64,000 nt of DNA from Malurus cyaneus samueli (Eukaryota > Chordata > Aves > Passeriformes > Maluridae). Below are positions 56,601 to 63,274 of the stretch, in pieces. Both the position numbers and the translations under genes were made by a program. The notes under the pieces are model-generated. The model was given only the letters and a program-made list of their open reading frames with translations, was not told the origin of the DNA and did not search any database. The DNA is taken from NCBI GenBank assembly GCA_009741485.1, contig CM019216.1, positions 28,785,741 to 28,849,740 on the forward strand, written 5' to 3'. Positions within the stretch are counted from its first letter, which is position 1, and the number at the start of each line of letters is the position of its first letter.

Positions 56601-59600
56601 TATTGTGCAACTGGCTTTGTGGTCTTTCATGTACCAGTAGTCAAGAACTTGGTAATAGAATACAATACATTATTCTAGATTTAAAAGAGGCGATGAATTT
56701 TCCACCAGGCTAAATCTGTTCTTTATGTTGAATAAGAGGGGGCCGGGGGCAGGAGGGTATGGGAGAGTGTGTGCACCTGGGATGATGTTTCTTGTTCAGT
56801 AATTGCTTACTAAGAACTGAACTGAGACTGCTCAAATATCATCTCAGGGACCATAGAACAGCTGCCTGGTGTTACCTGTACACAATTTGCATCAGATGAG
56901 TATAGATGACATTGAACTGCATATTCCTAGGTCAGCCAGTCATTAAACTAAGTTATGTATTTGACTGCTTTGTGCCTCCATTTTGCTTGCTGTGAAAGTG
57001 TTCATACACATATTTAAAAGCAATATTTGAAGGTGTTTGTTTTCTGGCAGTTTCTTCAGTATGCATTTCCTATTTTTGTTAAAGAACCACTGCATATTTC
57101 ATAGAAAACCCTATAGGACTTTGTATCTCTCTGTCTGTATTCATGTTTTTTATCTCCTATCTTTTATTATCAACAAGGATATTGTTGAGATGACTGCATT
57201 TGTTGTGTTTAAGGATTTCCTCTGTCTGTGAGTACTTTCTCTAGAAACAGTTTTTTTTCTTGTGACATTATAATTGGTTCCTTGTAAATGCAAGGTTTGT
57301 AAAATACCAGCTCATCAACTATGATTACTCTTCCATGCCTTTCATCCACATCATCTTTTTGCTGTTTATTTGAACTTTGTACACGGCATGTCTAGAACTA
57401 TTCTTATGCTCTGCCTACCACCAGGGAGCTGTGCCTGAAGATGGAACCTCTAGGTGACACCATCATACAAATAATCAGCTACAGAGAATATGAGTTCAGT
57501 ACAGAGGACTGATTTAATTTGGGAAATAGCCAGCAGGCAAAAAGCCAGAGCTCTGTTTTTATATGTTTCTGGAATCGAGTTCAGTGACACAGATGGTGGG
57601 CACAGACACTAGAATATATGAGAGCTCTTGAAATAGAAGGGGCTTGTTCTCTTTTAAACTTTTCTATGAAGTGCCAACAGTGTTCTAAAGTCCAGCACAA
57701 ACTCCTGACATACAAAAGGCTTACATGCTGGGTTTGGGTTAAGTCTTTTCTGAACAATCTGACTTTCTAGCTAAGACCTTTCGCTTAAAAACACAGTCAA
57801 GAAGTGCTCCATCTCTCTGGAAAGCCTGTAGGGTGATGATGCATTAATTGCTAAGTGTTCATAGGATAGGGGAAAATCTAGTGACATTAGAAGTTGCCTC
57901 AAGAGACTGTTGGGAACATTTAGTTCCAACATTCCATCAACCATTGTCATGGAAAGTGGACTGGAACAGCTCTGAATAAGTCTGTTTGAATTTCTTGGAC
58001 TAAGCTTCATCTTCAGTTGCTTGGCTTGATACACTAATCATCTTCCTCTTATTTTCCCTATAAATTGTATATAAGATATGCCTTCTCTATATTCCTAAAT
58101 TAGTTTGAAGTTGGCCTACTTATGATCTTTACATGATGTGGCTTTCTAGGAGAGAAACCAAAAGAGGCAAATGCAGAAAGACTGCTGAAGTCTCAACAAG
58201 TGGGTATCTGTAGTCTAGCTGTGGATACATAGTAAAGTACTGAAGGCTGCAACTTCACACTCTGTTTCTTTCTCTGGTCTGGAGAATATTCACCTTCTTT
58301 CAGCCAGCTTGATAGTGGTTGGCCATGGTCACCTTAACTGGATGACATATGACTTTAGGGCAGATGATGTCTCAATCAAATTGAAGGGGTTCTTAGTTAG
58401 GGGAGATAACTCACTATCTGGTAGGCAGATACCCAGGACTGCCAGTTTCTTCTCAGTCTTGTTGCCTGCATACCTTTTCCAGACGTGGGAAACTGATCAC
58501 TGGCGGTTCTATTTTTTTTCTACTCTCTCATTTCTGCTTTTCAAGTTTCGAGTTTCTACACTAGCTTGGTGGTGTTTTCTCTTTGCATCATGAGAGGGTC
58601 TCGCCCTGATCTCATAGTGCTGAAGAGCTGAAATATAAAGTTCAACTGAAAACATTACTAATTTTCTTTTGGTACAAGTTTGAAGCCTGTCTCTGTTAAC
58701 TGGTCATTCTGGCATGATGGGTTGTTCCTCCCCACCCTCTCCTTTTTTTTTTAAGGGACCATGGAGTTGAAGAGGTGGTACCACGTCCCATCCCCAAGGC
58801 TGCCTCTCTTCCTTTCCTGAGAGCCAGATCCTCATAACTTCTGGGATATATCAGATTTACTCCTTGACAGTACCAAGCTGGCTTGGTTGCCTCTTGTTGT
58901 TTTAGTAGCAGCCCCGGCTGGCTAGACAGCTTGGGTATTTTACTCTACTCTTACTGGTAATTATGCAGAAATAATTACATCCAGTTCCAATTCAGTTATT
59001 TGTTTTCAATAGCAGCTACTTTGGCACAGCACATCATTGAACAGATGGTTTCATTTGTTTCTAATCTTATGAGCCAGCTGAAGTCAGCAGTTGTACTGTA
59101 TTTCTTTCAAAGTTGTATCTGCCTTGAATAAGCCAGGCTTAACATTGCTTTGAAAGCAACTCTTCCCTTTTATTTTTTTTTATTTTTTTTTTGTAACTAC
59201 TCAGCTCTACAAAGAAATAGTTTAATTACTTTCAATATTATCAGGCTTTGAAATGAGGATTGGAGACACTTGTATTCTAGTGGAACAATAATCATTTACC
59301 TACTGTTCTAAGGCCAGGGAAACTCTTCTGCTACCTGCTTTATTGAAAGCAGTAGAATATTTTGCAAATAATTTAGGTGACACTTGTAGCACAGAGTTCC
59401 ATAAATACATTTTGATGCATCTGTTGTGCACCATAGTATGTAAAGTTTGCTCAGTAAAGCAAAATTTTCTACTCCAGCATCTGGTTTTTACATTGGAAGA
59501 AGATGTAATAATAAGCATTATTTAGGAAAAAAGAAGGGACTCAGCTTATTGAATCTTTTTCCAAATCTGGATTAATAACATGGCTATGCATTCTAAAACT

Positions 59601-62600
59601 GAAACTTTGAGAAATAATTGGGTGATGAAACCATCAGTCTCTTTGAAGGAAATGTGAATATGTTTGGGAGACTTCTTTTAAGTATATGCCTATATCTTAC
59701 CCTTCCAAAATTAATGAAAGCAAAACAATGCATCCATAAGAAGAAATACATATATTGCAGTACAGGAATTCCTACAGCAGTTTTTAATTGCTTCTTTTGA
59801 AACACGTTTAATTGCAATAGTTTCTGCATATTTGATATAAATCTGTACTGATAAATGCTGACGGAAAGTTCCTTAGGATGTCGGTGTAGTTACTCACATG
59901 ATTTAAGTATTGCAGTTTTCTCAGTGGTAAACCTGCTTTTGCATATGTGGTTGAAATTAGCAGGCAAAATAACAGAGAAATTAATTATTAGCTCTGCATC
60001 CCTGGAAATTTTCTTGTTGATATTTTGTTCCATTTGTGTCTTAGGTACTCCTAAACATTATTGCTTTCATAGCTGGGATTTAAAGATCCAACATTTTCTT
60101 TGGAGAGTGGTCTACTGTATTTCTATTAAAAACTTCTTTTTCTCTGTGTTTTGAAAAGGTACTTTGGCTCTGACAAAGCTCCCAGTAGTGGTATGGTCCT
60201 CATGGAGGTTGGCTTACTCAGTGGTTTCTCTGTGTCACCAGATTATGTTCCATTAGACAATACAATTAAGAAGATGGAAAAAGACAATGGAAAAGTCAAC
60301 CTATATCTAGACTCTGTAAGTTGGAAATAACAAAGAAATGTGTTTGTGGGGATGTTAATATTGACTGTGTCATTATTAGACTTAAATTTGGAAAGACATT
60401 ATGATTGTATTCTCTGGGGAAATCAACATCTGCTATTTACATTGAATTATTACTTCCACTGTGGTTTTACTGAGACTGATTGGATAGGTGCAACTCAGTT
60501 GTTTATTTGTAAGAGATTTCTAAATTAGGCCTCTTAAAAATAAGAAGGCAGACATTTCAAGAAGTCTGTAATTTGACCAATTACTTCAAATGAGATAAGA
60601 ATCTTTATATGCATCCTGACTCTGAGTCTTTAGAAATGGGCTGCTATTGAGCTGAAAGTCCTTACCTCTTCCATGAAACCACCAACATCAGGGTTCTCAG
60701 GATGTTTCTCTTCTGTTTTTCTAGATCAATGAAACACAGGTTTGTGTAGATATTCCGGCTGTGAGAGATTTCAAGGTGGCAAATATCCAAGATGCTTCAG
60801 TGACTGTAGTGGATTACTATGAACCTAGTAAGTGTCAGTCATTTCAGATGGAATTTAATTATTCAGAAGTTTCTTTTTGTAGAAATAGTAGAAATTTTAG
60901 TAAAGAAAAAGCTTCATTGAACTATACTCTTTTTGGACATTAAAAGGCCCAATTTTCTAACAAGTAGTAGTGTTTTCCATGTCTGTTGTCCTAAAGGGTT
61001 GGTTCCTCAACTAATGCAAATTGGCCCAGTATGTTCCCAAAACCATCAAAATGGAGCAGGAAATTCACTGTGATTCAGTTAACAAGTTAATAATTAACCT
61101 CCTGAGTAGCTTTACTGTATGTTTCTTACTTAGACTAAGAGACCTTCACTGGAGAAAATGGCAGTATTTTTACTTCCATAGTTGCCTTAAAAAAGATGCA
61201 CATTGGAAAAAAACATTTCAAAATTTTTTTGCTTTGGGGTTTGATTGTGTTTTTGTTTTGTTGTTTGTGGTATTTTGGTTTTGTTTGTGTTTTTTTTTTT
61301 TTGTTAGCGGGGTTGTTGTGAGTATGTAGAGTCTGTTTTAGAGACGAGTAACAATGTACAAAACTCCTGGGCAAAATTAAAAGCAAGAAAAAATTACAGG
61401 CTGCAGGAGAAATCTTCATTACATGAACCACTGGTACATTATTAAGGATTTTGGCTTGGTTTGAGATGAGGCATAAAAATGGTTTTGTCATCAATTGCTC
61501 CAGGTTTTTTTAGCACAATACAAAAGACAACCAGTGTGATGTGTGCTACTTTAGCTAGATTAAAATCATGTTTATTCTGTGTGGGCTGAAATTCTTGTTC
61601 ATTCACTGAATTTATAGTAAAATAGGAAACTAGTGGTTATAACTACACTGTCCATTAATTAGAGCATGTTTTGAGGGCTAGTGGCTTAAAAAATTGCAGC
61701 AAGTTTTTATTTGAGAGAAACACATAAGATTTAGAATCTATGGCCAAAATGAATTTCCAGTTCTTAGGAGAATAGCTCAGGACGTAATCTTTTATAAGAA
61801 TCCTATTAGATAGGCTAATAAATATGTTTATTATAAAGTCAGCAAGAAATGCACATGTGTAAATATTTTTATTGTATTTAAATACATTTAGTCCATAAAT
61901 TCTCAGCTAGCAAACTAAGGGCCAAAATTTATATGATGTAATTGGTGCAGCAATAGAAAGATTTAACTTCAAGAAAATTATTTCTTCAAATATTATTTTA
62001 GAAGACACCATTCCTGTTACTGTATGGATTAGATACATTATTGGTCAACATATATGCAGATGCTGTGATTTAAGTTCTTCTGGGAGAACTCCTTCCTATC
62101 TAATACAGGAATGTGCCTTTATTTTAATTCATTATTATTCATCACTGTTGTAGTTGTTGATCCAAGCTGCAGGGTTATATCTTAGTGATGGTGACAGTCA
62201 GACTCATGTCATATTCAGAGCTAGGAAGTGCCTAAGGAGGTCTCCTGCTCTGGCATTTGTTGATAAATGTGGTGTCTTTGTGGCAGATAGTACAATTGGC
62301 ATAGGTGTAAGATATGGCTTGGTTGCCAATACAGCAGTGTTCTCTTACCTGACTTTTTACAACTGGGTGTCATTGTTTGGTAAGCATTTTGGTCCATAAA
62401 ATTGCATACCTTATTTTAATTTTTTAGTACCTTGAGGCTTGTAATGAAAAACTGCATATAAGTTCAGTTTAAAAATGCTGCTATGGGAAAGAAGCTTTGC
62501 CAAAGCTTGTTCTGTGAGCAATTACCATTTACTGATGTTTCTGAAATTAATATGATTTTTCAGACTTCTAGTCTGGCTCTGTAGCAACCCTACAGGGAAC

Positions 62601-63274
62601 AAGAGAGCAAAATGGAGGATCAGGAGCTAGGTGAGGTAAGCAGTCCCAGATGCAGGAAGCTGAAGCTCCCAAATATGATAGTGAGAGAAAATGTCGGTTA
62701 GGACAGACCTTGCTCTTGAATGTTATAGCCAACAACCTGCCAGGTAAAGCATCTGAGTTCCTTTATCACATAGGTAAGGACGAAATTCCTTTCCAAATGT
62801 TTAACCCAGGTTTGTGTACAGATTGTGTCTAACAGTTGAGATTGAGTCTATGAAAGTGTGCCTTTCATCAAGCATTTGCCTGAATACGTTAAGGTATTCT
62901 GGGTGAAGAAGAGAGATTAATGGCTGGGCTTAAACACCAACTCCAGAAAGTATTTTGCCCTGTGTGATGAGGTCTTTATTGGAGTTTAGTGCATTTTTTA
63001 AAAAAACTATTTCTTTTTGAAGCTAGGTTCTTGGTTAATTTTCAGGAGCTCATCAACTAATGTTAACTAACCTTTCTGAACAGGGAGAAGAGCAGTGAGA
63101 AGCTATAATTCAGAAGTAATGCAAAGTGTAACCTCCTGTGACTTCTGTGAAAATGATTGCAACCTTTGCCACCGAGATGGTTCTGCAGCCCTGCTTCAGC
63201 ACTCTTCATTGGCCTCCTTGTTCTGTGTGCTCTTTGTTCTTCATGTAAACTTGCTGTGCAGTTGGGTGCTGTAA
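14460..63274 (+). CDS. CD109: CD109 molecule, 5'-partial, 30 exons joined (GPI-anchored alpha-2-macroglobulin family protein)
   Basis: CD109 is a GPI-anchored cell-surface protein of the alpha-2-macroglobulin/C3 family. In mammals it acts as a TGF-beta co-receptor that dampens signalling. Seen here: 30 exons, all with AG acceptors and GT donors, join in one open frame: 14460-14690, 14834-14959, 21414-21453, 21931-22015, 24342-24438, 25486-25621, 26420-26529, 28263-28502, 28819-28920, 29014-29076, 30191-30367, 31224-31376, 32101-32175, 32618-32678, 33181-33316, 34039-34156, 36919-37032, 37259-37477, 38135-38279, 38986-39162, 43227-43308, 44585-44813, 45339-45504, 46612-46802, 48996-49151, 49237-49302, 55850-55986, 60159-60315, 60725-60827, 63084-63274. 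The product is 1,360 residues. It carries the [15 protein letters not shown] thioester motif (residues 827-841 of the partial protein) and a hydrophobic C-terminus typical of GPI signals. The gene is CD109 rather than A2M or C3 because of the GPI tail and near-identical blocks such as QNQEAFDL and VVDYYEP. The start codon and about 85-90 N-terminal residues are absent. Residue numbers in other entries refer to this partial protein. Confidence 0.97.
14834..14959 (+). CDS. CD109: CD109 exon (2nd seen): MG2
   Basis: 42 codons, phase 0/0, residues 78-119. Acceptor ttttctcctag, donor gtgagt. [12 protein letters not shown] and [11 protein letters not shown] match the human block DLGVISKTFQLS / LGDWSIQVQVN. 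The exon closes the MG2 beta-sandwich. The intron before it is only 143 bases. Confidence 0.96.
14960..21413. other. CD109 intron, 6.5 kb
   Basis: Long intron between exons 2 and 3 seen. The only repeat noted is a possible short minus-strand CR1-like piece near 20.93 kb. The plus-strand ORFs of 60-100 codons in it show no homology I recognise and no exon structure. Confidence 0.85.
20929..20985 (-). repeat. Possible short minus-strand CR1 3' end
   Basis: AGAATCATAAGATCATACAGG followed by AGTTCAGTCCACCAGACAG resembles the reverse complement of an avian CR1 end (TCATAGAATCATAGAATGG... then a GTCCAACC-like block). It is highly diverged and short, so the call is tentative. Confidence 0.4.
21414..21453 (+). 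CDS. CD109: CD109 exon (3rd seen): MG2-MG3 junction
   Basis: Small 40-base exon (phase 0 to 1) after acceptor tttttttcaatag, with donor gtaagtg. It encodes [13 protein letters not shown], matching human DQTYYQSFQVSEY, and its last base joins the next exon to complete the Val codon of YVLPKF. Confidence 0.95.
21931..22015 (+). CDS. CD109: CD109 exon (4th seen): MG3 start
   Basis: 85 bases, phase 1 to 2. It follows a long T tract and cag. It encodes [16 protein letters not shown], the conserved opening of the MG3 domain in the alpha-2-macroglobulin family. It ends within the Lys codon shared with the exon at 24342. Confidence 0.96.
22016..24341. other. CD109 intron, 2.3 kb
   Basis: Contains one plus-strand CR1 3' end (22861-22998). 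Nothing else is recognised. Confidence 0.85.
22861..22998 (+). repeat. CR1 LINE 3' end
   Basis: Contains GGTTGGATGGGGTCCTGAGC, then GAGTGGCATCCCTGTCCATG, GGGGGTTAGAACTATATGAC and finally ATTCTATGATTCTGTGA. These blocks follow the order and wording of the canonical avian CR1 3' UTR and octamer tail. It is a 5'-truncated copy of about 140 bases, in the same orientation as CD109. Confidence 0.9.
24342..24438 (+). CDS. CD109: CD109 exon (5th seen): MG3
   Basis: 97 bases, phase 2 to 0, donor gtgagt. It reads (K)[16 protein letters not shown], matching human [20 protein letters not shown] is a potential glycosylation sequon. It is the central strand region of MG3. Confidence 0.96.
25486..25621 (+). 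CDS. CD109: CD109 exon (6th seen): MG3 end
   Basis: 136 bases, phase 0 to 1, acceptor aacactgcag, donor gtacgt. INGSVNVT carries two overlapping-region sequons, and the exon ends in VVTESLTG, like human TVTESVTG. The middle is poorly conserved with human, as expected for this loop. Confidence 0.95.
26420..26529 (+). CDS. CD109: CD109 exon (7th seen): MG4 start
   Basis: 110 bases, phase 1 to 0. It encodes [19 protein letters not shown], matching human DYIIEFFDYTTVLKPSLNF. Acceptor attattcaacag; donor gtaagttc. Confidence 0.96.
26530..28262. other. CD109 intron, 1.7 kb
   Basis: Contains a TG/TA-rich microsatellite-like stretch (26881-26930). A minus-strand ORF of 134 codons at 27453-27857 has no recognisable homology and is taken as chance. 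Confidence 0.8.
26881..26930. repeat. TG/TA-rich simple repeat
   Basis: TGTGTGTGTATATG followed by a run of TA dinucleotides and then TATATACATACACA. Short purine-pyrimidine alternation in an intron; likely to vary in length between individuals. Confidence 0.7.
28263..28502 (+). CDS. CD109: CD109 exon (8th seen): MG4
   Basis: 240 bases, 80 codons, phase 0/0. It begins [20 protein letters not shown] (human VKVTRADGNQLTLEERRNNV) and contains [20 protein letters not shown] (human INYTVPQSGTFKIEFPILED). Two sequons (NLT, NYT) are visible. It is the longest exon seen. Confidence 0.97.
28819..28920 (+). CDS. CD109: CD109 exon (9th seen): MG4-MG5 linker
   Basis: 34 codons, phase 0/0, acceptor gctgtcttgcag. 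It encodes [20 protein letters not shown] then [14 protein letters not shown], matching human AYFLGSKSSMAVHSLFKSPS / KTYIQLKTRDENIK. The intron 5' of it is open in frame from 28618; see the alternative-acceptor finding. Confidence 0.96.
29014..29076 (+). CDS. CD109: CD109 exon (10th seen): MG5
   Basis: 21 codons, phase 0/0. [20 protein letters not shown] aligns with human VGSPFELVVSGNKRLKELSY. The flanking introns are short (93 bases upstream). Donor gtaagt. Confidence 0.95.
29077..30190. other. CD109 intron, 1.1 kb
   Basis: AT-rich intron sequence. I see no repeat or exon in it. Confidence 0.8.
30191..30367 (+). CDS. CD109: CD109 exon (11th seen): MG5
   Basis: 59 codons, phase 0/0, acceptor ttccctttcag. 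TAENSWAPS corresponds to human TPENSWTPK, followed by [20 protein letters not shown] (human VYYIEDDGEIISDVLKIPVQ). It completes MG5. Confidence 0.96.
30368..31223. other. CD109 intron, 0.9 kb
   Basis: No repeat or additional exon recognised. Confidence 0.8.
31224..31376 (+). CDS. CD109: CD109 exon (12th seen): MG6 first half
   Basis: 51 codons, phase 0/0. [20 protein letters not shown] then LSVVDKST matches human EPSEKVSLRISVTQPDSIVG / IVAVDKSV, the conserved 'VDKS' block before the bait insertion in this family. Confidence 0.97.
31377..32100. other. CD109 intron, 0.7 kb
   Basis: No repeat recognised. An 87-codon plus-strand ORF (31723-31986) has no splice signals or homology and is treated as chance. 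Confidence 0.8.
32101..32175 (+). CDS. CD109: CD109 exon (13th seen): MG6 / upstream of bait region
   Basis: 25 codons, phase 0/0. [20 protein letters not shown] then FGVFQ aligns with human VVHELELYNTGYYLGMFMNS / FAVFQ. Acceptor tttgtcttag; donor gtattt is weak at +5. Confidence 0.94.
32618..32678 (+). CDS. CD109: CD109 exon (14th seen): start of bait-like region
   Basis: 61 bases, phase 0 to 1, acceptor ttttatccag, donor gtaagt. [20 protein letters not shown] aligns with human ECGLWVLTDAN, keeping the cysteine. This is the start of the variable bait region, the proteinase-accessible loop in alpha-2-macroglobulins. Confidence 0.93.
33181..33316 (+). CDS. CD109: CD109 exon (15th seen): bait-like region and start of A2M domain
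   Basis: 136 bases, phase 1 to 2. The first 30 codons ([20 protein letters not shown]...) are unlike human, as expected for the bait loop. Then [16 protein letters not shown] matches human VRKHFPETWIWLDTNM, the opening of the A2M domain (Pfam A2M). Confidence 0.95.
33317..34038. other. CD109 intron, 0.7 kb
   Basis: Nothing recognised except AT-rich sequence near 33840-33900. Confidence 0.8.
34039..34156 (+). CDS. CD109: CD109 exon (16th seen): A2M domain
   Basis: 118 bases, phase 2 to 0. It encodes [20 protein letters not shown] and LGVTTAPVE, matching human VPDSITSWVATGFVISEDLG / LGLTTTPVE. This is one of the most conserved blocks of the family. Confidence 0.97.
34737..34797 (+). repeat. 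CR1 LINE 3' end fragment
   Basis: GACGAGGTGCTCTCCAGCGG then TCTCTCCCAACACAGCCATT and CTGTGATCTTGTGA closely follow the avian CR1 end (gaggtctcttccaaccc...attctgtgattctgtga). Only about 60 bases survive. Confidence 0.75.
36486..36500. repeat. Poly-A tract (15 A)
   Basis: Fifteen consecutive A in an intron. No retroposon body is recognisable just upstream. Confidence 0.7.
36919..37032 (+). CDS. CD109: CD109 exon (17th seen): A2M/MG7
   Basis: 38 codons, phase 0/0. [18 protein letters not shown] is nearly identical to human [18 protein letters not shown]. It continues into the MG7 domain ([15 protein letters not shown]). Confidence 0.97.
37259..37477 (+). CDS. CD109: CD109 exon (18th seen): MG7
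   Basis: 73 codons, phase 0/0. It contains [20 protein letters not shown] (human [20 protein letters not shown]) with a conserved NAT sequon, and [20 protein letters not shown]. It forms MG7 and the entry to the CUB module. Acceptor ctgtatttacag; donor gtaagc. Confidence 0.97.
37478..38134. other. CD109 intron, 0.7 kb
   Basis: A minus-strand CR1 3' end (38022-38118) occupies the 3' end of this intron, right up to the splice acceptor region. Confidence 0.85.
38022..38118 (-). repeat. CR1 LINE 3' end, antisense, abutting a splice acceptor
   Basis: AGATCATAAAATCATAGAGTGG starts like the reverse complement of a CR1 octamer tail, then follows TTGACACTGGAAGGGAG and CAACCTTCCTGCTCAGGACAGG, matching the order of an antisense avian CR1 end. 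It lies only about 16 bases before the exon at 38135. Confidence 0.75.
38135..38279 (+). CDS. CD109: CD109 exon (19th seen): CUB first part
   Basis: 145 bases, phase 0 to 1. [20 protein letters not shown] aligns with human AEGIEKSYSQSILLDLTDNR, ending in [10 protein letters not shown] (human SERVQITAIG). This is the CUB segment just before the thioester domain. Confidence 0.96.
38741..38760. repeat. Poly-T tract (20 T)
   Basis: Twenty consecutive T preceded by T/G-rich sequence from 38708. It lies in the intron before the thioester exon. It could be the tail of a minus-strand retroposon, but none is recognised. Confidence 0.75.
38986..39162 (+). CDS. CD109: CD109 exon (20th seen): thioester site
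   Basis: 177 bases, phase 1 to 1. It encodes [19 protein letters not shown] and then [16 protein letters not shown] (39045-39056; residues 830-833) is the internal cysteine-glutamine thioester of the family, in the thioester domain. The block is almost identical to human. The donor is a weak gtctgt. Confidence 0.98.
39163..43226. other. CD109 intron, 4.1 kb
   Basis: Long intron inside the thioester domain. ORFs of 60-126 codons on both strands around 40.9-41.7 kb and 42.4-43.1 kb have no homology I recognise and no matching phases with the flanking exons. Confidence 0.85.
43227..43308 (+). CDS. CD109: CD109 exon (21st seen): thioester domain
   Basis: 82 bases, phase 1 to 2. It encodes [20 protein letters not shown] and DDPSGST(W), matching human [20 protein letters not shown]. 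Acceptor tttcacttcag; donor gtaagt. Confidence 0.97.
43309..44584. other. CD109 intron, 1.3 kb
   Basis: Contains an imperfect hairpin at 43999-44041. No other feature recognised. Confidence 0.8.
43999..44041. repeat. Imperfect inverted repeat (hairpin)
   Basis: Left arm TCCTGCTGGAGTCA (43999-44012) and right arm TGACATCAGCAGGA (44028-44041) pair at 12 of 14 positions around a 15-base loop. The 'attgacatcag' wording resembles motifs common in ancient vertebrate interspersed repeats, but I cannot name a family. Confidence 0.5.
44585..44813 (+). CDS. CD109: CD109 exon (22nd seen): thioester domain, reactivity-defining segment
   Basis: 229 bases, phase 2 to 0. It contains [20 protein letters not shown] and [15 protein letters not shown]. 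Residue 944 (CAA, 44727-44729), 114 residues after the thioester Cys, is Gln in [10 protein letters not shown], where human CD109 has His (RVIHSELQGG, from memory). In C3 and C4B this His activates the thioester. See finding. Confidence 0.97.
44814..45338. other. CD109 intron, 0.5 kb
   Basis: The intron's 3' half is open in frame with the next exon (from 45081), which creates a 156-codon reading frame by chance. No repeat is seen. Confidence 0.8.
45339..45504 (+). CDS. CD109: CD109 exon (23rd seen): thioester domain
   Basis: 166 bases, phase 0 to 1. It encodes [20 protein letters not shown] and [14 protein letters not shown] (human [20 protein letters not shown] / [14 protein letters not shown]). 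The NYT sequon is conserved. Acceptor cttcatttccag. Confidence 0.97.
45505..46611. other. CD109 intron, 1.1 kb
   Basis: No repeat or extra exon recognised. Confidence 0.8.
46612..46802 (+). CDS. CD109: CD109 exon (24th seen): thioester domain
   Basis: 191 bases, phase 1 to 0. [20 protein letters not shown] matches human [20 protein letters not shown], followed by [20 protein letters not shown]. It is the C-terminal helical part of the thioester domain. Confidence 0.97.
46803..48995. other. CD109 intron, 2.2 kb
   Basis: No repeat family recognised and no supported exon. Short chance ORFs only. Confidence 0.85.
48996..49151 (+). CDS. CD109: CD109 exon (25th seen): end of thioester domain and CUB second part
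   Basis: 52 codons, phase 0/0. [16 protein letters not shown] and MDITVTGPS align with human DTTVALKALSEFAALM and [21 protein letters not shown] matches human DTHNRLLLQTAE. Acceptor tttctctcaacag. Confidence 0.96.
49237..49302 (+). CDS. CD109: CD109 exon (26th seen): CUB second part
   Basis: 22 codons, phase 0/0. [16 protein letters not shown] aligns with human TAVNISANGFGFAICQ. The upstream intron is only 85 bases; the downstream one is the longest between exons in the window. Confidence 0.95.
51188..51293 (+). other. Exon-like open segment, possible poison exon
   Basis: After tgttttttcccag there are 106 bases without a stop in the incoming phase, ending at a good donor (gtaaga). The translation ([20 protein letters not shown]...) has no counterpart in human CD109. 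Its length is not a multiple of 3, so including it would shift the frame and meet TGA within the next exon. No transcript evidence is available. Confidence 0.25.
53356..53377. repeat. Perfect 8-bp-arm hairpin
   Basis: TTCCCACT (53356-53363), loop GGCTTC, AGTGGGAA (53370-53377). It sits about 20 bases before the CR1 fragment. The actggcttcagtggga wording is typical of ancient repeats, but I cannot assign a family. Confidence 0.6.
53395..53795 (+). repeat. CR1 LINE reverse-transcriptase fragment (decayed)
   Basis: The plus-strand frame at 53567-53794 reads [20 protein letters not shown] then [20 protein letters not shown] and [20 protein letters not shown]. This is the CR1 ORF2 motif block (DEGRAtdviyLDlcKAFDTVpH...RWIRnWL...RVVvNG). 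Upstream remnants ([12 protein letters not shown]) are frame-broken. Catalytic motifs beyond this block are missing, so the copy cannot be active. It is in the same orientation as CD109. Confidence 0.92.
53780..53823. repeat. 22-bp direct tandem duplication
   Basis: The unit GTGGTATCTCACTAGTATGC plus CC occurs twice back to back (53780-53801 and 53802-53823) with no mismatch, at the 3' edge of the CR1 fragment. Confidence 0.9.
55850..55986 (+). CDS. CD109: CD109 exon (27th seen): start of receptor-binding domain
   Basis: 137 bases, phase 0 to 2. It encodes [16 protein letters not shown] and then [17 protein letters not shown] (human [17 protein letters not shown]). Human CD109 carries the furin site RRRR where this protein has ERLR (55883-55894). 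It leads into the A2M receptor-binding (MG8) domain. Confidence 0.97.
55987..60158. other. CD109 intron, 4.2 kb
   Basis: No repeat family recognised apart from T-rich runs near 58742-58754 and 59168-59192. Short ORFs on both strands without support. Confidence 0.85.
60159..60315 (+). CDS. CD109: CD109 exon (28th seen): receptor-binding domain (MG8)
   Basis: 157 bases, phase 2 to 0. [20 protein letters not shown] aligns with human RSGMALMEVNLLSGFMVPSE, followed by GKVNLYLDS (human GKLNLYLDS). Acceptor tgttttgaaaag; donor gtaagt. Confidence 0.97.
60725..60827 (+). CDS. CD109: CD109 exon (29th seen): end of MG8
   Basis: 103 bases, phase 0 to 1. [20 protein letters not shown] and [13 protein letters not shown] match human VNETQFCVNIPAVRNFKVSN / QDASVSIVDYYEP. 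The NET sequon is conserved. Confidence 0.97.
60828..63083. other. CD109 last intron, 2.3 kb
   Basis: Contains a T/G-rich tract (61241-61306). No other repeat recognised. Confidence 0.85.
61241..61306. repeat. T/G-rich low-complexity tract
   Basis: Runs of T separated by single or double G, ending with 13 T (61290-61302). Simple sequence in the last intron. Confidence 0.7.
63084..63274 (+). CDS. CD109: CD109 terminal coding exon: Cys-rich tail and GPI signal
   Basis: 191 bases, phase 1, stop TAA at 63272-63274. (R)[11 protein letters not shown] matches human [13 protein letters not shown] four-cysteine segment follows ([11 protein letters not shown]), then [11 protein letters not shown] and a hydrophobic end ([16 protein letters not shown]) with no basic cytoplasmic tail, as in a GPI-attachment signal. 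The omega site is probably among G, S and A after CHRD. The hydrophobic tail sequence itself differs from human. Confidence 0.96.
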
